Assembly: GCA_003508835.1 (NCBI GenBank)
Contig: PUFA01000034.1
Location: 7,218,501-7,282,500, forward strand
Direction: 5' to 3'
Source: Eonycteris spelaea
Taxonomy: Eukaryota > Chordata > Mammalia > Chiroptera > Pteropodidae
DNA length: 64,000 nucleotides
Shown: positions 1 through 12,013 of the stretch, in pieces
How the letters are laid out: each line of letters opens with the position of its first letter
Position numbering within the stretch: position 1 is the stretch's first letter
The notes under the pieces: generated by a model
What the model was told of the DNA's origin: nothing
Seen by the model: the letters and a program-made list of their open reading frames with translations, nothing else
Databases searched by the model: none
Program-made: the position numbers and the translations under genes

Positions 1-2119
1 TATTGTGGAGGGTGATTTCACACTGCAACAGCAGAGTTAAGCAGTCTCCACAAAGATTTTATGGTCTGCAGAGCCTAAAATAATCACCATCTGAAAACAT
101 TTGCTAACCCCTGGACTAGAGGGTATTTGCGTCGGAAAGCACAGATAGAAGGTGAAGGTTTTTAAAAAGCAGTGCCGTGAAATAATGCTCAGAACTCCAA
201 TTCCAGCCATGTTTTCAAACTCCAGCATGAAACCTGCATTAAGAAGGAACCCAGTCTAACAGGGAAGAGAGAGGAGTAGTCACTAGGGTCAGGGGGAAAA
301 AATCAAGATTTAATACTATAAATGATCACGAACTTCACTTTCTTTACTTCCCAAGGAAGAAGAACACGGTTGCTAAGACAGCCCAGGGACCTGCTCTCTC
401 CTGAAGAGTTCAGGTATTGCTCAAAAACTGGAGGAGGGACAATCAGCCTCTCTTGCCTTCCCCAACAACCCCCCCCCAACACACACACACACCAATCCAG
501 AAAAGTTGCCTTAATTTACACAATAAATAGTTTAGCCAGAGAGGGGAGGGTAAAGAAGAGACCTTGAGTTGCCTGGTATTGAATCTATTAGAAGTTTATA
601 GATGGAAAAGAGAGTCATTGTGCTGAGTTTTCTAAATGAACTGACCCTGCGGCTACTCTTTAAGAGACTCCATCAAAGGTCTGAATCACTTTACAAAAAT
701 TCCAAGTTGTTAAACTCTCATTTGTTGGAATGAGATTCTTTGCCAGAGTCTGACCATTATTCCGGCTCAGTTTTAATTTTACATATGGAAATCACTACAG
801 AAGATGCATTAAATATACATAATAGAATTACAGAAAGTGCTACGAGAGTAAATAATGTAGAACGACCATTAATGTCTGTAAAGACCAGAGAAGCTTTCAG
901 AGAGATACTGTCTTGAGCTGAGTCCTGAAGGAATCACAGGGACCTGTCCAAGACACAGGCTCACAAATGGTGGGAAGTACACAAGTGTGAGCAGAGGCTG
1001 AATTTGTGGGAACCACACATTTTCTATGGTTGGTGAGTAGTGACCCTTCTAGAAATATTTATATTCCATTTACCTTTCACAATCATCTGACAAGATGGGC
1101 ATATGACTGTAATTTTCATAGATGAGGAAATTGAGATTCTTTGAGAATAATACATTTGACTGAAAATACACAGTTTGATGGAGTGTTATTATTTGTATCT
1201 CATTTGGTATTGTATTAAAAAAAATGACCCATTTGTTGACAATGTCAAATACTAAATGGTGATTATCTGAGTAACACTCAAAATGTAGCCAATCTGAATG
1301 ATCCTTAACATTCATCCAGCTGTTTAGAGTTTTATGAAGAAAATCTTAAGACGAAAGGCATTCTTTTTGTTCAGAGAGCTTTAGTAGGTTTTTTAACTTT
1401 TCATTTATCTTATCGAAAGTTTCCACATGTTATTGCCCAACAGTTTTCTATGTCCAACAAAAATCTAAACTAAATAAGATAATATAGGTCAGTTATACCA
1501 GGAAACTAGTTTTATTTCTCTTTCTGAATTCAGCAACAATTGACTATATGACTTCAGGAAGCCCACTTTCTTTTTGGCAGATATTACATATTAATCTAAA
1601 TCTGAGAAAAATGGTAAAACAGGCGTTTGTTACCAGACCACTGCCAATCCTTTCAACTCACAATCTCCTTGCATCTTATCTATCCCCTTAAAAGAGTATG
1701 GCTCTTTCACCTATTATCAGGAATGGATTTAATAAATCATTGAGATTAAGGCAAAACTAATACCAATATAACAATACTAATATGCTACCTCTTCATTTGC
1801 CTTTGAACCACTATGCAAGCAAAAAGAACAATTTTATACTTTTGAGATTTCTGACATTCGTTGTATCAAAGGAGATATTTTCACAGGGCGAGGGAGGGTT
1901 AAATTATAATCCCCTAAAATTATATCATATTACAAACTTTCTATTCATTTATGAATAAGATCTCACAATAACAATCAAAAATCATTCAATAAATCATTCA
2001 AATGTGTTTATTGAAGCATCTGCTTTTCTAGGTGCTTTGATGCTGGCGGAGAGCAAAGCAAAGCCCCTGCCCTCATGGTGTGCACATTTCAGTGAACAAG
2101 TTAACACGCGATGCTTTCT
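1..2119. other. intron sequence, nothing distinct recognised
   Basis: AT-rich sequence, read as NYAP2 intron 2. It has short C-rich and CA runs near 471-492 and a very weak MIR-like patch near 1080-1150. I see no exon, no intact repeat and no RNA gene. Confidence 0.5.
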
Positions 2120-2300
2120 AGGTCTGTTTCTAGGTCTGTTTCAGTGCCCAATGTCATTGATTTCTTATAACATCCTAAACTGTAGGTACTATTATTATTG
2201 CCACCACTTTATCATGGAGAAAACCATGACTCAGAGAGTTTGAGTAATTTCTTTATGATTGCACAGTCAGAAAGAGTTAGGGACAAAATATGGTCTGGAA
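2120..2300 (-). repeat. MIR-like SINE remnant
   Basis: The plus strand shows the decayed reverse complement of the MIR core and tail (tactattattattgccacc, then a 'gaaaaccatgactcagagag' to 'gcacagtcag' pattern). It is strongly diverged. Confidence 0.45.
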
Positions 2301-2890
2301 GGAAGTCTGACACCATAGGTCACACTTGCTATGTAATACTATGGGTTCAGATAAAAATACTAAATACTTAGGGGAAAAAGCAGAAAATAAGAGATAAGTA
2401 TAACAGGGAATTCACTTCTGGAGGACGTTACCATTTTTTTAAATTTTAATTATTAAGAATTAATTTCTCAGAAACTACATCTTTATTTTTTCTTTATCTG
2501 AATGTTACCGCTGTGACAAACTTAAACTTGAGTTTAGACTTCAGTATCTACCCCTATTCTATCACTCTCTCTCTCTCTCATACATACATTAATAATTCTA
2601 TTTTTTCCTAAACCAGTCATCAAACTGAAAATTAAACATGTATATAACCTGTATATTGAACTAGTCCATTTATTATTAAAAAAGATTTGCCTATGAAATT
2701 ATCTTTATTAAAGTGCCTGCTAAAATCTGTTATACTGACTCTTACTGGTTATATAAAATCTAAAAGTAAAGCAAATCTAAAAATCCAAACACTTGTTTCT
2801 GTTTAAACTATTCTCCACACAACTGAGTGGGGTACCATCCTACAACAGGGCACAAGATGTGAATTCTTAAATGTATTAGATAGATTTCTG

Positions 2891-2910
2891 TTTTTTTTTT
2901 TTTTTTTTTT
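2891..2910 (+). repeat. poly(T) run of 20
   Basis: An uninterrupted T tract (2891-2910) directly upstream of the 5S-derived insertion. Confidence 0.9.
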
Positions 2911-2923
2911 AAAGTCCATTTTC

Positions 2924-3012
2924 TCTGATCTCAGGAGCTAAGCAAGATCACACCTGGTTAGTACTTGGATGGGAGACTACCTAGGAAGACCAGGTGCTGT
3001 AGGCATTTTTAA
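2924..3012 (+). mobile_element. 5'-truncated 5S rRNA-derived SINE (MEG-RS/RL-like)
   Basis: From 2924 to 3005 the sequence follows 5S rRNA from about nucleotide 33 to its 3' end: tctgatctcaggagctaag, then ctggttagtacttggatggg, then aggtgctgtaggc. It ends in a short T/A tail. It is flanked by a near-perfect 13-bp target-site duplication, aaagtccattttc at 2911-2923 and aaaggccattttc at 3013-3025. That shows L1-type retroposition rather than a relic 5S gene. The box A and box C regions of the internal promoter are recognisable, but the 5' part is missing. 5S-derived SINEs are known from megabats. Confidence 0.8.
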
Positions 3013-3270
3013 AAAGGCCATTTTCAGACAAAACTTGACAATAGAGAGCCCTCTTTAATTTCCTCCTTCACATTAAGTTTTCCATTCCAAGTATGTGTCA
3101 AGAATTTAATTGCAGAATGAAATTAACCAGTTATAAAATACTGTACATGCGCCCTCGCTTTCTAACGCAGAATGAACTAAATAATTTGCTTAATGGCCTC
3201 TAACATGAGGCCTCACTTTAATAACCAAAGTGCCCCGAGTTGTTGGGTAAATTCCCAGTGAGAAATGCTC

Positions 3271-3277
3271 TGTGTAC

Positions 3278-3311
<34 letters not shown>

Positions 3312-3333
3312 CATCAAAACATCAATGGATCAA

Positions 3334-3379
<46 letters not shown>
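3271..3379. repeat. (TG)n-spacer-(CA)n inverted microsatellite
   Basis: A TG repeat (3271-3309, with one acgcg interruption) is followed by a 24-base unique spacer and a CA repeat (3334-3379). The two halves are complementary and can form a long hairpin. Both are alternating purine-pyrimidine, the class of sequence that can form Z-DNA. Confidence 0.9.
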
Positions 3380-3381
<2 letters not shown>

Positions 3382-3540
3382 ACACAAAGGGCAGATGACT
3401 TTATGACTTTAACTTTTGTATGGAAGCCTGTGCTTCCTTCTCCCGGAGCTGTGGCAGAGTCATCTCTCACTGATGTCCCAGAGGGAGAGGACATGGCCGC
3501 TCCAGAGACATTAAGTTGCCAGCACCTGATAGGTGTCTTT

Positions 3541-3648
3541 CAAATTAATCGAACATCCTATTTGTATACTTTCTGTAAGAGTTCTTCAGCATTTATTTGT
3601 ATTATTCAAATCTGTGGGCAAAGCAAATAGTTACACAAATAATAGAGC
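3541..3648 (+). repeat. left arm of long inverted repeat
   Basis: This 108-base arm matches the reverse complement of 4412-4515. By my hand alignment there are about 8 substitutions and one 4-base gap, roughly 92% identity. It contains agttcttcagcatt and ttgtattattcaaatctgtg, both repeated exactly in the other arm. It does not resemble any repeat family I know. Confidence 0.85.
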
Positions 3649-3669
3649 CCATGTATGTATCCTCAAATC

Positions 3670-3700
3670 AATTAATCAAATCAAATTAATTTGATTAATT
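3670..3700. repeat. 12-bp perfect inverted repeat
   Basis: aattaatcaaat (3670-3681) and its reverse complement atttgattaatt (3689-3700) flank a 7-base spacer, inside the interior of the larger inverted repeat. Confidence 0.85.
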
Positions 3701-4350
3701 TAAACTTATGAAAGTTCTCTTTCTTAAAAAAGAAAAAAAAATCTATTTCTCTTGTTGAGGTTGCCAAAAGTTTGGCTTCTAGAAAAGCAACGTTACTGTA
3801 GCAAGTGCTGGTTGAAACACACAACTTTTAGTATGATAGAGGTAGTTTCAAATTATTTTTGGTTTACTCTGTAAAACTGCAAGGGTTCTCATGATTATTC
3901 CTGACAAGCATTTGACACCTAACATATACATTCAGAGCCTGAAGAAGGAACAAAGCCTGGCCTTTTAGTGACCTAGTTAACATTTCCTTGACCTCTACTC
4001 TCCCTTTCAGTTTTCTCCTTACATTGTATCTAATTTATTTCCACTCAGTGCTGTGGTTTTTGGAGAACTAAGTCCTGACCACATTAAAAAATCTGCAATA
4101 CCATAAGTGCATTGGTCATCAATGTAATTATTTACATCTCTCAGTCTAAACTCTAGAAGTAAAGCCTAAGGGCTTTAGAATTCTGTCAAATTATAATTTT
4201 CTTGTTTTTTGGCTTTATTTTCTATTTATTCGATTAAAACAATGGTAGAGTGATACTCTGGGATTCTAAGTCTCAAAAAACATTGTTCAATGATTCTAAA
4301 AATCCTTACGCTAATTTATAAGTCATATACAATGAAAGACTCTTCCTACA

Positions 4351-4411
4351 GTATATATAGAAAGTATATATATACATATATATGTGTGTGTGTATATATA
4401 TATATATATAT
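4351..4411. repeat. TA/TG microsatellite
   Basis: Runs of tatata, tacatata and tgtgtgtg in alternating blocks. Confidence 0.9.
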
Positions 4412-4515
4412 GCTCTATTATTTGTATATTTGCTTTGACCACAGATTTGAATAATACAAATTAATGCTGAAGAACTTTTATAGAAAGGATATAAAAAGGA
4501 TGTTTGATTAATTTG
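4412..4515 (-). repeat. right arm of long inverted repeat
   Basis: Reverse-complement partner of 3541-3648. The arms are separated by 763 bases of apparently unique sequence (3649-4411). On the inner side this arm abuts an expanded TA/TG microsatellite (4351-4411), where the left arm has only catgtatgtatcc. I found no target-site duplication outside the arms. Confidence 0.85.
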
Positions 4516-6710
4516 AAGCAGTTACACTTGAGAAGAAAAATGCTTTAATGAAAACTCTCACTAATTCATTGTCCTACTATTATTCCTAATACAAAATAAC
4601 ATTTAATATAAAATAAAATCTTTTTAGGTCATTTTTTTTCAATCTACGCTAATAAATTTGAAAAGAGTGAGGGAAACTCCTTTTTTCTCTGAAGTTCAGA
4701 CATGATTATAAACAAAAATTAAAATACTGACTTTGAGATATATCAGGTCTAATCTTAAATACATGACATTGCATTTCATCAAGTGTCTTAGAAACTGTAT
4801 TATTTCCATGAGGAATAAAATGTCTCCAAAACTTCACCTCAGACAATTTTATAAAAAGATCATTCATTTCCACCATTGATAATATCTTCATGATTCATGT
4901 AGTAAAAAGACGAGTTTTTTATTAACTAAATTCGCTGCTCTTGGAGTTGAAAGTACTGAGTGTTTCCACTACATCTTACTCCTCGTCTGCTAGAATAGGC
5001 TGCATCCTTATCAGAAACTAACAAGAGCTGCCAGTTGGCACATGGAGATAGTATTATTGCATCAAGCTGATCATTCTGAGCCTGTTCATTAAAACAAGGT
5101 TTTATCTGTGTGATATAACACGCATACATTATTAAAGCACGTCTTTCAAAAATAAACATGCATACGTGTGTCTAGGAGAAGATTCAAGCCATGATATGAA
5201 GAATTTCTCCATTCCTCCACATGTTCACTGAGGCCATTTCATTTTGTTCCCAGGTTATTATTCCTACAATAGTTCATACATGTCATCCAGCCTCTACTGA
5301 GCTTCTCATTCAACTCTGGGGTGACAGAGGTCATTCCGTTTTCATGTTAACTAAATCACAGTCTGTCTCAAACCAAGATTGCCAATTGTGCTAAATTAAA
5401 GATAGAGGTTCTTAGCTGAAGGCAACGCACACAGGGGAGTGTGTTGACACCGTTAAGCTGACTTCTTTTTAGAATTCTAAGTCACATTGAAATGGAAAAG
5501 CTTGGGCAGATAGGGTCACTGCATTAATGATAAACCCACATGCGGCATTCCCTCCTAATACCCAATGCCATCCTAATCTTCCATTCCTCCACTTTAATGC
5601 AATCATAGAACAGCACAGGCTTAGTGTTTCTACCTCATTTCAAAATGCTCTCTTACATGCACCATATCTCCTCGGAGACTTTTAATCTTGTAAGAAGTGA
5701 TAGAATGCTTTCCCTTCTCCTCTAGGTTCAAAAACAGGTGCTTTTATTTTCACGACACGTGTGACACCTATGGATTTCCTTCGAAAAATTACATGGTGTC
5801 AACTCGAACCAAAGAGTTTCACAGGGGTATATATTATTATATATGACTTTTAAAAGTACATGTTTTTAATAATGAATGCTTCTGACAGCTAGCCATGGGG
5901 AGAAGAATATCAATCATGGTAATTCATCATTAAATAGAATGTTAATGGGTAGAAACCAGACCTAAAATGCCGTAATTAAAATATTCACACAAGAATTGTT
6001 ACTCTGTTTGCCATTCCTTTTTTATCTCCCCTGTCTGGTGCCTATTTCCTTGATAATAAATACTCTACGCTACAGTGATGCTCTCATTTGATATGCTTGT
6101 GAGTTCCGTATTGATTACTTTTCTGCTTGTACTTCCAGCTGACACTTTAGACAAACGGTGCTCACTCGAATTACTCCCTGCCAGTTGGTTTTTTGGGAGA
6201 TTAGTTCACAGCGTCCTGTCCTATTATTTCTCATCCTCCAGTATTTATCTACCCTTTTTTGCTGTGTGTTTGTGTGGTACTTATTTTCAAACAGACACCA
6301 TTCCTCTCCTTCACCTGTTTAGTCCAGTCTAACCCGGTGAAAAAAATTTGTCATGAGTCAGGGGAAATTCAGAATGGCATGTATTATTGGTATTGTGATT
6401 TGAGTGGCAGCCAACCAACACTTAGGGAACAATTTATCTACCTGAATTGGACTAGACATCACTAATGCACATGGCAGATTGATGGTACAGCTTTAGTGGA
6501 CGGATTCCTTATTAATGAGATTCAGTATGATTTGCTAAAAAGGCTTTTACTGCGCAATCTTTTTCTAGGAGAAATTCCCCTCCCCCATCTCTCTTTATAC
6601 CATTTAATCTGTTGAACCACGTACCATGTTTTGAAAATGTGTTTCTCTTCTCTATTTTTATTTGAAATACCTAGGCTTTTTAAATAATTGTGCACAAATT
6701 GAACAGAGCA
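4516..6710. other. intron sequence, nothing distinct recognised
   Basis: AT-rich unique-looking sequence. Only short open frames with no recognisable similarity occur. No exon with splice sites and no clear repeat was seen. Confidence 0.45.
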
Positions 6711-6772
6711 AACACACACACATGTGCACGCGCGCGCGCACACAAGACACACACACACACACACACACACAC
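6711..6772. repeat. CA repeat with CG core
   Basis: Two CA tracts flank catgtgcacgcgcgcgcgca. The alternating CG/CA core is the type of sequence most prone to Z-DNA. Confidence 0.9.
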
Positions 6773-8664
6773 GATTGGAATTGAAGTGTATCACAAAAGG
6801 AACTAAAGAAAGGAATTAAAACTCTAAATTGTTAAGAAAAAAATAATAAAATTATATGGAAAAGAAGAAAGAATCTAAGAATAAAATTTTATATCTGAAA
6901 GAACTAATTTCTGGAAATGAACCTGTCTGTCTTGACGGAGATTATAAAGCACATGGGATTTCTTCCTAAATGAGACATGTTATTTGTATTGATCTGCTGA
7001 CAGTCGGGAGTGGCGGAGGTTTGAGGGCTTCAAACAAGACTCAGTAAAAATCTGGAGAAAAGTCACAAACTACCCTTCTCTTAACCCTTTGTTTCATTAT
7101 CTCGAGGCCTGAGGGCAGAGGAGAATAATTTGCATTAATTACAATGAGTTTTTTTGAAACACTCTAAAATAACTTAAGGGTAAATTATTTTAGATTCTAG
7201 TCTTTCCTTGACCAAAATATTCCCTACTATATAATTTTTTAAAATTTTATGAGTGCATTTGAGCTAAGTTAATGACATAGGCTGGGGAGCCAGGTCTCAA
7301 ATGCTCTCCTTACTGTATAATTTCATACCAGTATGGGAGGAGGCCTCCCCTTCTCTGAGAGAAAATCCACATGTATCCTAATGACTATAAAGATATTTCC
7401 TCATTTTCTGTGAATTTCTTCATTACTGTTTATTTTTTTGTAAATCACAAAATGTCATCTCTTCCTCAAATAAAATAAAATATTAGCTTTTCGAAGACTA
7501 TTTTATTTAAAAGTATCTCTACAATAAGTTGTTTGATGAGTGATTTCTAGTCCTGTCTTGTTACTTATCTCCAAAACAAATACCATTTCGATGGTAAATT
7601 ATTACAGGCATCTGAGCAATTTTTAAAGTTACATGTAACAACCAACAACAAGTATTCTAGGAGGTCAAGAATCCCTCTAAGAAAATTCTTGAAGGCTCAA
7701 GTTTCTCTATGCAATTCTTGCTCCCTTTGAAAAAGATCTGGATAGGTCAGAGTTACAATTACTGCATCAGGCAGTGTGCAAGAAAGAAGCACTTTTTACT
7801 GTGCAAAGGGCAGCCAGAATCTATCATGGGCCAAGCCTCTCCCAGTATCTTCAAACCAATACAAAGCTGATACCTCTAAGTAGCATTTACACTGTCATGT
7901 TGAAACACATTGCTCTCCAGAAGAGAAATCAAACCACAAAGCATTTTTTCTTTCAAAACTCATTTTAGATTGTTAGCTCTTACAGATATAGTCATTTTAT
8001 CTTCATGATTCATTATTTCTTTCTCTGTTTAGTTTTAGCTTAAACGTTATAGCAGTTTCACAGAAAGTATGCATTTCCACAAAAAGAGTAAAAATTTAGC
8101 AGCTCATATGCCAAGAGGGAAAACTTTCAGGGGAGTTCACTGAAAATATCTGGAAATTCATTATTGAACTGCATTTGAAATATCACATGCTTTGCCAATT
8201 TATCCCTTTTCCCTTGGGAAACCCAATGTCAGTGCACAGAGTGAGTTGATGCAATCTGATCTGACAAATGTTTCAAAACCTACTATGCACAAGAGACCAT
8301 CTCTCTGCTCTTGGAAGCTGGTTTAATGATTAAGACTAAAACTACCAATAATTGCATCTATTCATATGCCAAAATTCTCTCAGCTCTCATGCAATTTTAA
8401 CTATTTTATCTGAAATAACGAAAATATGTGTACATGGAGAAGATGAAACAAAATGATAAAGCAAGAAATACACACTTGGGGTGGGTGTGTGTCATTTGCA
8501 AATGCTCAAAGCAAACAATCCTGTTTCTTTCTCTGTGTTAGTTTCTACCCTAAATGGAGGTAGAACCTTTTGGGACATGGTGCCCTACATCCACGCTAAT
8601 GTAACCATATTATGTGATAAAGAAGAAGGTAATAATGGTGACAGTAGAAGAAATAATACAATAA
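6773..8664. other. intron sequence, nothing distinct recognised
   Basis: AT-rich sequence without recognisable exons, RNA genes or clear repeats. The short frames here have no known similarity. Confidence 0.45.
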
Positions 8665-8870
8665 TACTAAGAGCAGCTACCAGTTCCAGGCAGCTACGCA
8701 ATGTGTTTGTGAGTCCACTGATTGCTCCACACGTGTTGCATATTTATTTCTCTTAACACGACAAAGTAAACATTCTTTCCAATTGGCAAATGAGTAAACA
8801 ACTTTAAGAATTAAGGGAAATCTCATGGATCTCACAAAAACTAGGATATCAAAGGAACCAAACCCCACTT
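8665..8870 (-). repeat. MIR-like remnant
   Basis: A decayed reverse-complement MIR pattern: caggcagctacgcaatgtgt, an AT-rich centre, then caattggcaaatgagtaaac and gatctcacaaaaactaggat. Low similarity. Confidence 0.35.
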
Positions 8871-9378
8871 TCATCCAGGAACTAAGATTTTCCTACCTAC
8901 TCTGTTATTCTTCCCTGTCCCCACACCCAGTTACTGCAAGTTTTGATTTTATTATTGGGTAATAATCCACATGTTTCTTGGGATAACCAAGAACAGAAAA
9001 GGTGTCAAACGTTCAGCAATTAAAAAACTAACTGCCATCATTGCAAAAAGGCCTTAAGTGAATATTAGCAATGCTAATAATTGAATCTACCCATTGTCGA
9101 AGCATTTTTCCGTTTCAAAAATGTCAAGAGTTCTGCAGGCTTACTACATCTGCCTTTTATCTTGCTTCGTAAATTACAGGACTAAGACTGTTACCTCTGC
9201 CCTGAAACAGAAAGCATCTGAATGTACGGATCACATAGCTTTAGAACCCAGATCACTGACTCCACCCGCTCTGCACAAAGCCAGAGACCCCCAGGCAACT
9301 GTTCATTTGCTCTGGTTAATCTGCATCCTCACTCTCCTCCGGATAAATGTTCAAACAATGTTTTTCCTCAAACTTAAA

Positions 9379-9381
9379 TGT

Positions 9382-9456
<75 letters not shown>
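9379..9456. repeat. (TG)n(AG)n compound microsatellite
   Basis: About 35 bases of TG (9379-9413) run directly into about 43 bases of AG (9414-9456). Open frames crossing it are artefacts of the repeat. Confidence 0.95.
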
Positions 9457-9457
<1 letters not shown>

Positions 9458-9599
9458 CTTTTCAAGTCTTATAAAAGTATTTCACATTTCTATTAAAGTA
9501 TTCAATCCCATACCTACAAATTATCAAATACAAAACAGGATATTCTTGCAAATGTCAACAAATCACTAGAAGCCTAATAGACACTCAGACAAAATGTGC

Positions 9600-10462
9600 G
9601 TAACCTTTCCCACCCAAACATTTCTGCTGTCTTCCTCTTCTGTTAATGGGAGTGCCATGTCTTTATCTTGCTCTTACACCCACAACCAAGCTATCACCAA
9701 ATTCTGTCAACTCTACCTTCAAAATGTGTCTCAGATTCCATTTCCGCCCCCGCCCGGCACTGCTGCTTCGGTCCATGCTGCCATCATCCCTCCTGGTGAC
9801 CGTTTTTTCCAGCCTCACAGCTGATGTTCCTGCGTCCACCCTCGCTGCTCCATGCAGTGGCCAGAATGATTCTTTTACTTAAAGAAGTCACTTTATGGCA
9901 TCCTGCCTCTCAAAAATGGTAGAGTGACTTCTCAACTCATTTCAATCGAGTGAAAAGCCAAAGTGACCTCTGTGTCCTGACGAGATCTGACCTCATTACT
10001 TCCGAGCTGACCTTCTGACCCTTTCTATCTCACTTCTGTGCTCCAGCCCCCCGGACCCCCTTGGAGTTCCTTCAACATGCTGGGAATGCTCCCTCCCAGG
10101 ACCTTTTTTTCTGAAAAGTCCTTCTTCCTGGAAATCTGTCACCTGGAGATCTGCATGGGTCTTTCCTCGCTTACTTTAGGTTTTTACTCAAACAGGACAT
10201 TCTCGCTGAGACTTTCCTGCACCAACCTATCTAAAATTGTGCTCTGCCCACACCCCTGGCTCCCCGTTCCTTAGTTCAGTTTTCTCCATAAAACCCATCA
10301 CATTTCAACTTACATTATATTTTACTTCTTTGTTTATCATCCATCTCCAGCACCTCAGCAGATTGTAAGCCCCATGAGGGTAAGTGTTATTTACTCTTTT
10401 GTTCAGTGGTTTATACCAAGCACCTACAACAATGCCTGGCATATAAGTAAATGCTTAATGAA
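9600..10462 (+). mobile_element. L2 LINE 3' part
   Basis: Follows the 3' coding and untranslated parts of L2: 'gccatcatccctcctggtga', 'gtggccagaatgattctttt', 'gtgctccagcc', 'ctcagcagattgtaag', 'cccatgagggtaagtgttat', 'caatgcctggcatataagta'. It is heavily diverged with no open frame, so it is an ancient fossil. Confidence 0.75.
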
Positions 10463-10677
10463 AAACATGGCACAGAAACAAAATAGCTATGCAACACATA
10501 TAAACCTCAGCCTAATAGAAAATTAAGAAATCTCCTTGGTAATGCTGGTCGTCACTGATGAACCACTTAATTTCTTATTCAAACATCAGGATATGCTGAG
10601 TGGTACACTTAGCTCCAAATCAAAGACTAAAATGCAATTTACTAATGAAAGTAATGGATTTCAAATGCTGGTCTCTG

Positions 10678-10725
10678 TTTTTTTTTGTTTTGTTTTGTTT
10701 TTGGTTTTGTTTTTTTTTTTTTTTT
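10678..10725 (+). repeat. T-rich tract
   Basis: A long run of T with scattered G (ttttttttgttttgttttg onward) in unique surroundings. Confidence 0.85.
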
Positions 10726-11447
10726 AGTTTTAAAGCATCTTCTCTGTACCTCATATTGAAAGTACTTTTCCAAAAAACGTTGTTCCCCCCCCCCGCCCCT
10801 TTGATTCCTGGCATGCTAGTTACATTCATATTTCAGCATGGACATGAATATTCTGTTATGCATTTGAAAATATGAATGTTTTGGAGAGTAACTTCTAACT
10901 AGAAGCATGTGTTTCGAGCAGAGATTTATTTTGGGAGGGGACTTGAGATTGTCCTTTTATCAATTCATGATTCAAATTAATTTTAAGGTGACCTATAAAT
11001 CTATAATGAAGATGTTTTCCTCAGGATACCTCAAAGTTAACAGAAAGCTTGAAGCTGTTTTATTAGCATGCTCAGTCTCTACTCCAACAGCTTCATATGT
11101 TGCGTTAGACATGTTCTTGAAGCCATACTGCATTTTTAGTAGTTAAAAAAAATCCCCTGACTCATACCCTGGCTCTATAATAATTCCTTTTCCTTAGCTG
11201 GGTTTTTGGATATTTTATAAAAGCCATGTTTAGTTAAAGATTGGGAATATCCTCTGATAGCCTGAAGAATATAAGAAACAGGCCTAGACTGCAATCCATT
11301 ACCCAATCAATCTATAACCATCTCTAAATATTTAACACAACTTGAGAAAGAAAGATTACCTTGATTTTTTCCAATGGGTGTCGTTTCAATCATTCAGATC
11401 GCCATAGGTTTGGATGTTTGAAAGGTCCACTCTCAACTGCAATTTCC

Positions 11448-11479
11448 TCAGCATGAGAAGAGCTTAATTCTCATGCTGA
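11448..11479. repeat. 12-bp perfect hairpin
   Basis: tcagcatgagaa (11448-11459), loop gagcttaa, ttctcatgctga (11468-11479). The stem is exact. Confidence 0.85.
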
Positions 11480-11940
11480 CTGACGGCCCACATAGGATTA
11501 TGTTCTGAAAAACCCCTCCCCTTGCCAACATCTGTCCATTTATTTCAGCTATAAAACACACTGAGCTCCTTAAAACTAAGAGCCAATGCCAGGTCCAGAA
11601 TGTGATTAAAGCCCAAACAACCAAAAGTATAAATGGCTCTCATAAAAGTATGTGAAAACAAGAAGGAGTCTTGCCTTAACACGAGCAGTTAAAGGTCTCT
11701 CTACAGGTGGCCTCTAATCTATCCTAGCAGGTGACTGCCTGAAAAACCTAAGATCACTCCTAACACAAATATAGATGTGATGAGGATTGTCAATGGATTA
11801 ATGCTGAAGCTTGTGTTAATTATCTCAGGACCATGGCGACCCTTACTGAAAATAGTAGACCAGCGGGACAGACTCCATTTTGGTTTACAAAGTGAGTGGT
11901 ACAACAGCCAAAATGTACAAATGCCATGTCTTTAGGCTAA

Positions 11941-12013
11941 GTGGAGAAAGTTAACATTAATGAGCAGACGTGGTGTCCTTAGATATATGCTCATTAATAT
12001 TAACTTTCCCCAC
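11941..12013. repeat. 26-bp inverted repeat, 21-bp spacer
   Basis: gtggagaaagttaacattaa plus tgagca (11941-11966) is the reverse complement of 11988-12013 with only two mismatches. The local surroundings look unique. Confidence 0.85.

Noticed and set aside
3265..3630. 121-codon open frame
   Set aside because: Its first half is translated TG/CA microsatellite (Val/Cys and Thr/His runs), and its end lies in the inverted-repeat arm.
9094..9474. 126-codon open frame
   Set aside because: It ends in Val/Cys and Arg/Glu runs from the TG/AG microsatellite and shows no protein similarity.
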